Source: Maribellus maritimus
GTDB lineage: Bacteria > Bacteroidota > Bacteroidia > Bacteroidales > Prolixibacteraceae
Length of the DNA: 64,000 bases
Direction: 5' to 3'
Assembly: GCF_022267315.1 (NCBI RefSeq)
Contig: NZ_JAIKLE010000013.1
Coordinates: 108,215-172,214, forward strand
Positions within the stretch are counted from its first letter, which is position 1, and each line of letters begins with the position of its first letter. Position numbers and translations under genes: made by a program. The notes below the pieces were generated by a model. The model was not told the origin of the DNA, made no database searches, and was given only the letters and a program-made list of their open reading frames with translations. Positions 37,740 to 46,254 of the stretch are shown in pieces.

Positions 37740-39119
37740 TTACCAGCTTTTGGAAAGGGAAAGTTGCGCCCCGTAAATATCCCCCGGGTTATATCCCAAG
37801 TCCGCTGCCAGGCTTAGTGCCACACAGAATGGGAAAGAGGGATTTTTGTAGTCAAATTTCGCCATAAGCAGCACTTCTTCTTCATGCAGAGGACTGGAAT
37901 AAGTACCAAAATGTTCCAGATAAGTAACCTGCGCTTTCCAGTATATATAGGGAAGAAGTCGTCCTTTCCCTCCCGCATGATGCGCATAAAAACGGTTTGA
38001 AACAAAACCCCGGCTGATACCATCTGTAATTTTTACGGGATAAAACAAAGGTGAGGACATCGCCATTTGAAAATAGGTAACACCCGAATTATAGACACTA
38101 TTGTTATAATAATTGTCCCATCTCTGGGATGTTTCTATATAACTTTGTTGCCTTGTATTTGTTAATTCATATATAGCTTCAGACAAAAATTGCTCATTGT
38201 CTTTAAATTTGATATGCAAGCCCAGTAAATTATCCGGCCAGTTTCTCCAGTTTACTCCGGAGAGGTCTTCGAAGGGGTGACTGAGGTTAAAATGAACGGA
38301 AAAGTCTCTGAACTCTCTGGAAATTTCCAACTGATAGGTTCCGTATTGGTTTCCCGCCACATTTTTTTGATCAGTTGTCGGAAATTCACTGCCTCCCGAC
38401 CTCCCGGTAATATATTTGAGATAAGAAGAGAAATCATCAGGAAGTGCTCCGTATTCCGGATTCCTTGAAGTTCCTCCCCACATAACAAAGTGCTCGGCCC
38501 CCATTTCAATGGTCCAGTTTTCAGCAGGCGCTATTTTTAAATACAAGGACTTGTGATGCAAGTGTGCTTTATCCACATATCGTTCATCATTTAAAAATCC
38601 TTCATCAAATTCAAAACGAAAGAACAACCAATCTTGCAAACCGGGCACAGGCTTGTATCCTGAAGTGGAAATTCGTATCTTTGGCACCGGTCGCGCATTT
38701 CTGCTGCGGGCCAGATTCCCGTTGGATGAAGAAAGTCCTCCAAACCGCATTTCATCGTAAAACATACCAGCCTCCAGCGCCCATCCTTTATAATCAACAC
38801 CGGCAAACAGCTGATTAAACTGAAAATAGTTGTCGTTCCCCAAAGCACCCGCCAGTGTTGTTCCCGCTTTATAGTGCCAGGAATTGCTGTTGGTAAAAGC
38901 ACCACTTACGCTGCCACTTATGGTCGTTAGATTCAGAAACGATTCTCCCGGTTTTACCATCCCGTCCTGATTGGCCCACAGGCCAAAAGGAAGGCTGGAT
39001 TCGGAAGAAGCAAAGGTCGAATTTGAAATTGAAAACTGCGGCTCATTTTGCCCTTTTACGGACAAATAAAAAATCAAAAAACTCAAAAACAAATAAAAGC
39101 AGGGGCCTTTTTTTATCAT
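37740..39119 (-). CDS. wzi: Capsule assembly Wzi-like outer-membrane protein
   Basis: A 459-residue protein with a signal peptide (hydrophobic stretch FYLFLSFLIFYLSVKG, cleavage near 23). The mature protein shows alternating strands of an 18-strand-type barrel, including GWALEAGMFYDEMRFGG, KSLYLKIAPAENWTIEMGAE and a final DIYGAQLSLSKSW. Wzi-family proteins sit in the outer membrane and help attach capsule to the cell surface. It is the last gene of the minus-strand polysaccharide cluster and follows a 53-bp tandem-repeat array. Confidence 0.82.
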   Translation of the reverse strand: MIKKGPCFYLFLSFLIFYLSVKGQNEPQFSISNSTFASSESSLPFGLWANQDGMVKPGESFLNLTTISGSVSGAFTNSNSWHYKAGTTLAGALGNDNYFQFNQLFAGVDYKGWALEAGMFYDEMRFGGLSSSNGNLARSRNARPVPKIRISTSGYKPVPGLQDWLFFRFEFDEGFLNDERYVDKAHLHHKSLYLKIAPAENWTIEMGAEHFVMWGGTSRNPEYGALPDDFSSYLKYITGRSGGSEFPTTDQKNVAGNQYGTYQLEISREFRDFSVHFNLSHPFEDLSGVNWRNWPDNLLGLHIKFKDNEQFLSEAIYELTNTRQQSYIETSQRWDNYYNNSVYNSGVTYFQMAMSSPLFYPVKITDGISRGFVSNRFYAHHAGGKGRLLPYIYWKAQVTYLEHFGTYSSPLHEEEVLLMAKFDYKNPSFPFCVALSLAADLGYNPGDIYGAQLSLSKSW

Positions 39120-39164
39120 TTTATTTCTATTTTATTTTCTTATCTCTTAACCATTTCTCATCTC

Positions 39165-39540
39165 TGTTTTTTCTCACCGTATCAGCACTCACTGTCTCTC
39201 AACTCATCTCTCATCTCTGCCTTTTCTCACCGTCTCAGTGCTTACTGTCTCTCAACTCATCTCTCATCTCTGCCTTTTCTCACCGTCTCAGTGCTCACTG
39301 TCTCACAACTCATCTCTCATCTCTGCCTTTTCTCACCGTCTCAGTGCTCACTGTCTCTCAACTCATCTCTCATATCTGCCTTTTCTCACCGTCTCAGTGC
39401 TCACTGTCTCACAACTCATCTCTCATATCTGCCTTTTTTCACCGTCTCAGTGCTTACTGTCTCTCAACTCATCTCTCATATCTGCCTTTTTTCACCGTCT
39501 CGGTGCTCACTGTCTCACAACTCACTTCTCATCTCTCTCT
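39165..39540. repeat. 53-bp tandem repeat array built of CTCA words
   Basis: Seven consecutive units start at 39165, 39218, 39271, 39324, 39377, 39430 and 39483, exactly 53 bp apart. They are marked by TGCCTTTTCTCACCGTCTCA (first unit diverged). Within a unit CTCA recurs at offsets 8, 16, 23, 31, 38 and 45, a spacing of 7-8 bp. Units differ by only a few bases, mostly at three fixed sites. The array fills most of the gap between fkp and wzi. Because 53 is not a multiple of three, all three plus-strand frames stay open with the same repeated peptide, which is not a gene. Confidence 0.95.
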
Positions 39541-39555
39541 TCTCCCGGCTCGAAA

Positions 39556-42423
39556 TCAACTTTTCGTTACCTGCAGTCCGGTTTGAGATACTTTAAAATC
39601 AACAAACCGGGCGCGTTTATTGGTTGGGTTTTGCTGCAGAATAGTTTTTATAAGGTTTGCTGCCGCTTCATCCTTTGCCAAAATAAACATAAACCCGCCA
39701 CCTCCTGCACCCAGCAGTTTCTGGCTTAAAATATAGGGTTCTATCATCTCAATAACCCGCTGAATTTCGGTCGTATTGGTTCCTTCATCCAGTTTTTGAT
39801 TGAGTTGCCAGCTTTTGGCTATTTTATCTCCCAGCCGGTCAAAATCTTTTTGCAGAATCGCTTCATAGGTTTGTTCGGTATGCTGTTTCATTTCCTCCAA
39901 AACAGAAAGATGCTGTCTGGAATTCAGAAACATTCCCCTGACAATTTCTGCCAGTATATTTTTTGCCACCCTGGTAATCCCGGTGTAATACAAGAGCATT
40001 CTTTTTTTATAAAAGGGATCACAAAACAGCGAATCGGGTAGCCATTTCACGCGTGGAAGTTGTTGTTTTCCCGGAATGGTTTCCAGTAGTTTTATTCCTT
40101 CGTATAAACCACCATACTGATCCTGCCAGCCCCCACCTGTTGTTAAAAGCTGTTCCAGCGCCAGTGTGCGGTTTCCGATTTCCTGTTTATCCCATTTCAA
40201 ACAGCATACTTCCGAGAGTGTTCCCAAAACAGTTGCTGCCAGAATCGAGCTCGTTCCCAGTCCGGAACCTTTGGGCACTGCTGAAAGAATCGTAATTTCC
40301 AGCCCGCTTTGTAAATGTTCCAGCTGTTCTTTTAAAGACGAAAATTTGCGGGTAGAAAATTCCGGCAGGAAACCGGCCAGAGCCAGTGCGGCTTTAGGTA
40401 TCGAAAAAGCGGATTGTATTTTGGTAAATGAATTGACTTCTTCAAATGTGGTCAGGACTTCGCGTGCTCCCAAATCAATCGAACGTAATACAATTTCCGT
40501 TTTTTCAATTGCCCTGACATAACAATGCAATGGGGGTTGCCCGTTAAGTTCCACCGCCACATTTAACACTTTGCCTCCATGCAACATACAGTAGGGCGGT
40601 GTATCGGTCCATCCGCCAGCCATATCCAGTCGCACCGGGCTTCGTCCCCAGGCAATCTGATCGGGAAGCAGGTTGATACGCGGATCCACCGTGTTCTGAT
40701 AAAAAGGGCGGAGTACATTGTTGCGTAAGAGCAAAAAGGATTTCTCTTCATAAGCACTTGCATCCTCATCTTTTAAACGCAAACAAGCGGCCCTGAACAT
40801 CTGATCATGGATGGGTGTCCATTCCGACGAAGTATCCTCCAACACGGGAGGCAGAGACAAGCCTGTTCCGGCATATTCCTGAGCCAGTCGTTTTAGATCC
40901 AGCTGGTAAAAGACCGACCGTTTGTGATTTTTGGCCAGAAACTCCAGGTTTTGAATGTGATTTCTCTTCCGCTGCTTTTCCAATTGCTGTAAATTGCAGG
41001 CCTCGCTTAAACCGGCGGCACTCATCCGTTTGGATAAAATCCACTGTTCTGAAAATGTCTTGTTCTCCTTTGGATTTTTTTCCAGCAACCACTGAATAAA
41101 CTCCTGTTGAATGTCCTTCTTTGCTACCACCGGGAACAATGGTACATGATGGATATCTGTCTCCGGAGAGATGGTATCAAAAGCCTCTGAGAGCTTACGT
41201 TTTGCCAGCCACTGCTGCAGCGGTTCTTCCATAAAACGGGTATCCGGATCGTTTAACCCGCCTCTGAAGGGATCGCTGTAGCCATAATTCCGGATAACCA
41301 GCTCCGTGCCACCCAGAGGGACAAAATCAAGACAAGCCCCGGGAGCCAGTTCAATCTTCCAGGTGTTTTCCGGCACCCCGGTCAATGTATGGTTTTCGGT
41401 CAGACTCCAGGTAGCGGGGATAGAGGAATTTTCAATCCAGATATTTTTGTTTTGGATGCTAAATTCCACATGGGTATCCGCATTCAGTGTAAAAATTGAC
41501 GGATGTGGTTTAATTCGTTTATGCCATATTTCCCGTTGATCGGTAACCCGGTTTTGAATCGCCAGATTGGAAGAAACCAGTTCAGAGGTATTTCCCAAAT
41601 GATAAAACTCACCTCCCTCCAGGTTAACAACAGCAACCTTTAGTGCATTTATTTTATTGTCATCGCCTTCAGGATTATTGCCCATGGAAATCCCAAACTC
41701 GCTGTACAAGTCATACTCATCAGGAATTGTATTTTTATATTTACTCCCATCCCAGCCGCTTTTTTGCATCAGAAGCTGAACCGCTTTGGGGCTCAGCAAC
41801 CAGATACCGATATCCATCAGAAAATAATAACTCTGAATCAAATCCCTTATTTTTGAGATGGAGGGTTTCTGCAGCATAAACTGCAGTTTGTCCGGGGCAT
41901 CGCTTTGGGTAAAAAAAACACCGTGATGCGTTGCTTTTTCAGGTTCCAGCCACATTCCAAAACAAACCACATCGGCATCGGGAATCTCCGGAACCGTTTT
42001 TTCACTAAAAATCAATGTATCGCCACTGGCAACCAGGGTATTTAAACGTTCCGGAGCTTTTTCCAGTATCTGTTCAAAAAGCGGCACCTGAAGATGTATC
42101 AGGCGCTGGGATAAATCCTGCCCGCGCGACCAGCGAAATACGGGCATAGGCATGAGGCTTTTCCCGACCGGTGCGTAGGCCGGTAAACGCCTGCTGTTTC
42201 CCCCGGCATGGACAATCATTCGTTTTTCCGCTGTTAGCCACTTTTCAAAACTGCCTGTTTTTTCCGTCTCCCACATTTCAGAGAGAATATAGGAAGTACC
42301 ACCACCCGAACCTACTCTTTTATTTTCAGGATCGGAAGCGACAAACCAATTGTCAGGTGATAATCCGGATATCGAGTGAAAATGTTTTACTACGTTCGGA
42401 GGAAGGGATATAAGATGCTTCAT
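39556..42423 (-). CDS. fkp: Bifunctional fucokinase/GDP-fucose pyrophosphorylase
   Basis: A 955-residue fusion enzyme that salvages free L-fucose through fucose 1-phosphate to GDP-L-fucose. The N-terminal nucleotidyltransferase half contains HAGGNSRRLP (72-81) and APVGKSLMPMP. The C-terminal GHMP kinase half contains GRSPVRLDMAGGWTDTPP, the ATP loop PKGSGLGTSS (717-726), and LGAGGGGFMF near the end. This two-domain order and size are those of Bacteroides Fkp, which decorates capsule and glycoproteins. It lies between the S23-type gene and wzi. Both active halves look intact. Confidence 0.95.
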   Translation of the reverse strand: MKHLISLPPNVVKHFHSISGLSPDNWFVASDPENKRVGSGGGTSYILSEMWETEKTGSFEKWLTAEKRMIVHAGGNSRRLPAYAPVGKSLMPMPVFRWSRGQDLSQRLIHLQVPLFEQILEKAPERLNTLVASGDTLIFSEKTVPEIPDADVVCFGMWLEPEKATHHGVFFTQSDAPDKLQFMLQKPSISKIRDLIQSYYFLMDIGIWLLSPKAVQLLMQKSGWDGSKYKNTIPDEYDLYSEFGISMGNNPEGDDNKINALKVAVVNLEGGEFYHLGNTSELVSSNLAIQNRVTDQREIWHKRIKPHPSIFTLNADTHVEFSIQNKNIWIENSSIPATWSLTENHTLTGVPENTWKIELAPGACLDFVPLGGTELVIRNYGYSDPFRGGLNDPDTRFMEEPLQQWLAKRKLSEAFDTISPETDIHHVPLFPVVAKKDIQQEFIQWLLEKNPKENKTFSEQWILSKRMSAAGLSEACNLQQLEKQRKRNHIQNLEFLAKNHKRSVFYQLDLKRLAQEYAGTGLSLPPVLEDTSSEWTPIHDQMFRAACLRLKDEDASAYEEKSFLLLRNNVLRPFYQNTVDPRINLLPDQIAWGRSPVRLDMAGGWTDTPPYCMLHGGKVLNVAVELNGQPPLHCYVRAIEKTEIVLRSIDLGAREVLTTFEEVNSFTKIQSAFSIPKAALALAGFLPEFSTRKFSSLKEQLEHLQSGLEITILSAVPKGSGLGTSSILAATVLGTLSEVCCLKWDKQEIGNRTLALEQLLTTGGGWQDQYGGLYEGIKLLETIPGKQQLPRVKWLPDSLFCDPFYKKRMLLYYTGITRVAKNILAEIVRGMFLNSRQHLSVLEEMKQHTEQTYEAILQKDFDRLGDKIAKSWQLNQKLDEGTNTTEIQRVIEMIEPYILSQKLLGAGGGGFMFILAKDEAAANLIKTILQQNPTNKRARFVDFKVSQTGLQVTKS

Positions 42424-42433
42424 AAAGTAGAGA

Positions 42434-42451
42434 TGAGTTATGAGAGATGAG
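42434..42451. repeat. Short TGAG heptamer array 3' of the S23-type gene
   Basis: TGAG occurs at 42434, 42441 and 42448, spaced exactly 7 bp. This is the reverse complement of the CTCA word found upstream of the same gene (42936-43042) and lies in the 52-bp gap to fkp. Confidence 0.75.
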
Positions 42452-42475
42452 TAAACAGATTTGAAAAAACCATAT

Positions 42476-42859
42476 TCAACTTCTGTTTTTACAGAATTTA
42501 TCAGAATTATTAATCATAGATATTAGCATTCTGCGCACTTCGTTGTACCTATCCATTAGCTCTTCAAATGTTTTTTCGTCAATATATTTACAATCTTTTG
42601 AATAATTTAACCATGTTTCAGTTTCGTATTCTTCTCCCAGGGAATCTGTCAGTTTATTAACAAATGATTTCGGGTAAATTCTTTTTGCCCAAGCCTCTGA
42701 TATACCGGAACAAACAGAACGGGATGACCTTCGTATCTGGTCGGTGAGTGAATACTTTTCTTCTTTTGGGAAAGTATGGGTCAAATAAAATATCTCCATT
42801 GAGGTTTTATATGCTTTTTGGTACACAATTAAATCCTGAAAACTATTAATTTGAACCAT
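42476..42859 (-). CDS. Four-helix bundle protein of the S23 / 23S rRNA intervening-sequence family
   Basis: A 127-residue all-helical protein. It starts INSFQDLIVYQKAYKTSMEI and continues with YSLTDQIRRSSRSVCSGISE and a long amphipathic C-terminal helix. This wording is diagnostic of the four-helix family first found in rRNA intervening sequences. The family is also related in fold to accessory proteins of diversity-generating retroelements. The function is unknown. Here it has no rRNA or reverse transcriptase nearby but is bracketed by CTCA/TGAG arrays in inverted orientation inside the polysaccharide cluster. Confidence 0.88.
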   Translation of the reverse strand: MVQINSFQDLIVYQKAYKTSMEIFYLTHTFPKEEKYSLTDQIRRSSRSVCSGISEAWAKRIYPKSFVNKLTDSLGEEYETETWLNYSKDCKYIDEKTFEELMDRYNEVRRMLISMINNSDKFCKNRS

Positions 42860-42935
42860 AACACAAAAATAAATATTTTAGCCGTTAAATCTCCGAATCC
42901 TTTCCTAATTTCCTCCTACAAATTTTAATCCTATT

Positions 42936-43042
42936 CTCATCTCTCTTCTCACAATCTCACCGTCTCACTTCTCATCTTCTCAGTGCTCACAGTCTCACAA
43001 CTCATCTCTCATCTCTCACAGTGCTCACCCTCTCACTTCTCA
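42936..43042. repeat. CTCA-word array between fcl and the S23-type gene
   Basis: CTCA occurs at 42936, 42948, 42956, 42964, 42971, 42979, 42986, 42994, 43001, 43008, 43015, 43024, 43032 and 43039, mostly 7 or 8 bp apart. The array runs into the 3' end of fcl and supplies its stop codon (43033-43035). Confidence 0.88.
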
Positions 43043-44148
43043 CCCTCTCCCGTATACCACTCAAAAATCGTTTGTACACCTTCTTCAATTTCAATTTTAT
43101 GGCGCCAGCCCAGGGCATTGAGTTTGGAAACATCGGTTAATTTTCGCAGGGTACCATCGGGTTTGGAAGTGTTAAAAACCAGGTCACCTTTAAATCCGAC
43201 TGTTTTTTTCACCAGCTCAGCCAACTCTTTGATGCTGATCTCTTTTCCTGTTCCAATGTTGATATGGGTGTTTCTTATTTCAACCTTTTTATCCGGATGA
43301 TCAGACTGAGGAGTTACATCTGAAAAATCAATATTCTCCATTATATATACACAGGCATCGGCCATTTCCTCGCTCCACAGAAATTCGCGCATGGGTTTTC
43401 CTGTCCCCCATATTTCAACGGCCCCCTTGTTGTTTTCCGAGGGAGCTGTTACACCGTACTTCTGCAGGATTGCTTCCATATCTTTTTGGTCGCTCCCGCC
43501 ATCAATTCCTTCTATCGGCCGCTGATTCAAATCCTTCCGAATGGCTTCCCAGTTATTGTCCTCCAGGCATTTCCCGATATAAATTTTACGCAGCAATGCA
43601 GGCAGTACATGTGATTTCTCCAAATCAAAATTGTCGTTTGGCCCGTACAGATTGGTAGGCATCACGGAAATAAAATTGGTCCCGTACTGTATATTGTAAC
43701 TTTCACAAAGTTTTATCCCCGCAATTTTAGCGATGGCATAGGGTTCATTGGTATATTCCAGTGGCGAGGTCAAAAGCGAGTCTTCTCTCATCGGCTGGGT
43801 TGCCTCACGCGGATAGATACAGGTACTTCCCAAAAACAAGAGTTTTTTTACACCGGTTTTCCAGGCGTTATGAATCACATTGTTTTGAATGGTCAGATTC
43901 TGATGGATAAAGTCGGCGCGATAGGTGTTGTTGGCAACAATGCCTCCAACCCTTGCTGCAGCCAGAAAGACATACTCCGGCTTTTCTTCCGCAAAAAAAG
44001 CCGCTGTGGCATTTTGATCCAGAAGATCCAGTTCCGCCGATGTACGGCCAATCAAATTGTTGTACCCTTTATTTTCCAGGTTTTTCCAAATAGCCGACCC
44101 TACCAGTCCCCTGTGGCCCGCAATGTATATTTTTGAATTCTTGTTCAT
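43033..44148 (-). CDS. fcl: GDP-L-fucose synthase
   Basis: A 371-residue SDR-type epimerase/reductase converting GDP-4-keto-6-deoxymannose to GDP-L-fucose with NADPH. The nucleotide loop is GHRGLVGSAIW (12-22), FLGSTCIYPREATQP carries the catalytic Ser/Cys region, and EPYAIAKIAGIKLCESYN has the YxxxK pair. A NVGTG-type motif occurs as HINIGTGKEISIKEL. The C-terminal residues GEGEK and the stop codon are written in the CTCA/TGAG repeat. It works downstream of Gmd. Confidence 0.96.
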   Translation of the reverse strand: MNKNSKIYIAGHRGLVGSAIWKNLENKGYNNLIGRTSAELDLLDQNATAAFFAEEKPEYVFLAAARVGGIVANNTYRADFIHQNLTIQNNVIHNAWKTGVKKLLFLGSTCIYPREATQPMREDSLLTSPLEYTNEPYAIAKIAGIKLCESYNIQYGTNFISVMPTNLYGPNDNFDLEKSHVLPALLRKIYIGKCLEDNNWEAIRKDLNQRPIEGIDGGSDQKDMEAILQKYGVTAPSENNKGAVEIWGTGKPMREFLWSEEMADACVYIMENIDFSDVTPQSDHPDKKVEIRNTHINIGTGKEISIKELAELVKKTVGFKGDLVFNTSKPDGTLRKLTDVSKLNALGWRHKIEIEEGVQTIFEWYTGEGEK

Positions 44149-44260
44149 CTCTTTTCATTTTAAATCACCTGGTATGGTTAATAATAAGATTACTCCGCTC
44201 GCAAAATCTTTTTTCTATAAATTCTTTTGAAAGAGAAGCTGACAAAGCCACCTACCGGTA

Positions 44261-44453
44261 TCAATACATTTCATCATAAAGATCATTCCAGTCCGGATTC
44301 ATCCCATCAGTCAACCACAGCTTTTTTGCACGGTTCCCCGCTTTGATTTTTTTTCTTTTTATGGTTTTCCATCCTGCTTCTGAGATCCCCTGTAACACCT
44401 GTATACAAAACACGATTATTTCTGTTTGTTGTTATGTAAGCCCAGCCTGACAT
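44261..44453 (-). pseudogene. GIY-YIG endonuclease-like gene with internal deletion
   Basis: From the ATG at 44453 the frame reads MSGWAYITTNRNNRVLYTGV and then TGDLRSRMENHKKKK, the N-terminal part of a small GIY-YIG protein (motif AYITT...LYTGVT). After a poly-A tract at about 44347-44360 that frame ends prematurely. Another frame continues as IKAGNRAKKLWLTDGMNPDW and then NDLYDEMY-stop at 44261, the usual C-terminus of the same family. About 40 central residues, including part of the catalytic core, are missing. It lies in the 457-bp gap between fcl and gmd. Confidence 0.75.
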
Positions 44454-44605
44454 TCGTTATAAAAAAGATTCTATGTCGTTTTAGCTCTCCGGGAAATCAT
44501 TCCGTAAAAATTGTCCGGTAAACTGATTCCACGAAAAAGTGTAACGATGAAGTGGTCTCATGTTTCCTAAACGGATTTCATCCGCGTTAACCGGTATTCA
44601 AACAT

Positions 44606-45784
44606 TTACTCAAAGTAATTCAGTGTACGATAGCCACCTTCGTTGAGGTAGCTGTCTTTTTTCATCAGGTTTACATCCGACAGCATCATGTCTTCCACCA
44701 ATCCTTTTAAATCGTAACGCGGTTCCCAGCCCAGTTGTTTACGTGCTTTTGTTGAATCGCCGATCAGCAAATCCACTTCTGTGGGGCGGAAATAAGTCGG
44801 GTCAACAGCAACAATCACCTTTGATTTATCGGTTTCCGTTGCGGGGTTTGTTGAGATGCGCTTTTTATTTTCCTCCAGGTATTTTTCTCCCACTTTTTTA
44901 ACAAATACTTTCTCATCCACAGCAGTCAGAAAACCTTTTTCGTCCACTCCTTCTCCGGTAAAGGTAATTTCCAGTCCCACTTCTGCGGCGGCCATTTTCA
45001 CAAGGTCGCGAATGGTAGTTGTAACACCGGTTGAGATCACATAATCATCCGGTTTTTCCTGCTGAAGAATAAGATACATGGCCCTTACATAATCTTTTGC
45101 ATGTCCCCAGTCGCGTTTTGAAGACATATTCCCCAAAAACAGAGCATCCTGCTGGGTGAGTGCAATCCGGGCAATTGCCCTTGTCACTTTCCGGGTCACA
45201 AAAGTTTCACCCCGGATGGGCGATTCGTGGTTAAACAAAATCCCGTTGCTGGCATGAATATTATACGCTTCGCGGTAGTTTACCGTAATCCAGTAACCAT
45301 AAAGTTTTGCCACACCATAAGGCGACCGGGGATAAAAAGGTGTTTTTTCGGTTTGCGGGACTTCCTGCACCATTCCGTAGAGTTCAGAGGTAGAAGCCTG
45401 GTAGATCCTGGTTTTATCAACCAAACCCAGCAAACGAACGGCTTCAAGAATTCTGAGGGTTCCTATTCCGTCGGCATTGGCGGTATACTCCGGTGTATCA
45501 AAACTTACCTTTACATGACTCATCGCAGCCAGGTTGTATATTTCATCCGGCTGCACCTCCTGAATAATACGGGTAAGGTTCATACTGTCGGTAAGATCGC
45601 CATAATGTAAAATCAGATTCCGGTTTTCCACGTGGGGATCCTGGTACAGGTGGTCTATTCGTTCCGTGTTAAACATGGAGGCACGGCGTTTGATACCGTG
45701 AACGACATATCCTTTTTTTATCAGATATTCAGCCAGATAGGCTCCATCCTGCCCTGTGATTCCTGTAATAAGTGCTTTTTTCAT
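44606..45784 (-). CDS. gmd: GDP-mannose 4,6-dehydratase
   Basis: A 392-residue extended SDR enzyme making GDP-4-keto-6-deoxy-D-mannose. The N-terminal NADP loop is [15 protein letters not shown], the catalytic region shows [16 protein letters not shown], and [19 protein letters not shown] carries the YxxxK. The segment [20 protein letters not shown] is the typical substrate loop. It supplies Fcl and is separated from it only by a gap holding a GIY-YIG remnant. The length is slightly above the E. coli enzyme, due to an inserted segment around residue 270. Confidence 0.97.
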   Translation of the reverse strand: MKKALITGITGQDGAYLAEYLIKKGYVVHGIKRRASMFNTERIDHLYQDPHVENRNLILHYGDLTDSMNLTRIIQEVQPDEIYNLAAMSHVKVSFDTPEYTANADGIGTLRILEAVRLLGLVDKTRIYQASTSELYGMVQEVPQTEKTPFYPRSPYGVAKLYGYWITVNYREAYNIHASNGILFNHESPIRGETFVTRKVTRAIARIALTQQDALFLGNMSSKRDWGHAKDYVRAMYLILQQEKPDDYVISTGVTTTIRDLVKMAAAEVGLEITFTGEGVDEKGFLTAVDEKVFVKKVGEKYLEENKKRISTNPATETDKSKVIVAVDPTYFRPTEVDLLIGDSTKARKQLGWEPRYDLKGLVEDMMLSDVNLMKKDSYLNEGGYRTLNYFE

Positions 45785-46254
45785 TATTTAAAAAAATTTG
45801 GATTTAAAAACCGGTTTATGTCTGTCGGGGGAACACAAACCGAAGCATTGGTATTGTTATTTTTTTGATTATTAGCTTCATTCACTGATTTGAGTTTTAC
45901 TAAAATTACTTAAAAAAATAGGAATGACCAGTGATATATCGTTAAACAACGATCAAAAAAAAAAGTTTTCAGGATTATTTTCTATTTGTTGTTACGAACG
46001 GGATTTGGTACCGGTTAAAACCGGGGGCTATTGTTACTAAACCCTTACCGGGTTTTTAACTGGTACAGTTCTTTGTTATTTGAATCCCCGGTATGGATTA
46101 CTTCATTTCAGGTCATTCCAAACATAAACCATAGCAAGGTTTGACTGCTATAACTCCGGCATTTATGCCAGGGGAAAGAGACAATACAAAAATAAAAATT
46201 AACGTATTTTGACAATCGGATATCTCTTGCGGCAAATCAATAATTGATTTATAT
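45785..46254. other. Gene-free gap between gmd and a GT4 gene with a REP-like repeat
   Basis: The first 220 bp are AT-rich with no recognised motif. From 46008 the sequence joins the palindromic family described separately (46008-46180). The last 70 bp to the GT4 stop are AT-rich. Confidence 0.6.
46008..46180. repeat. Diverged copy of the palindromic 455-bp repeat family
   Basis: It contains CCGGTTAAAACCGG (6-bp stem), then AAACCC-TTACC-GGGTTT followed by Ts (46039-46057), then after a gap the motif CTCCGGCATTTATGCC. The same modules in the same order form the junctions of the tandem units at 59.7-60.6 kb. Here the copy keeps only the junction, with point changes in the last palindrome. Confidence 0.8.

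Noticed and set aside
39165..39540. Considered as a CRISPR array
   Set aside because: The whole 53-bp unit is repeated with no variable spacers, the units show internal CTCA words, and there are no cas genes nearby.
39023..39729. Three overlapping plus-strand open frames of 163-187 codons rich in Ser, Leu and His
   Set aside because: They are produced by the 53-bp repeat, which lacks plus-strand stops. As 53 is not a multiple of three, the same peptide appears in every frame. They also overlap wzi and fkp coding on the other strand.
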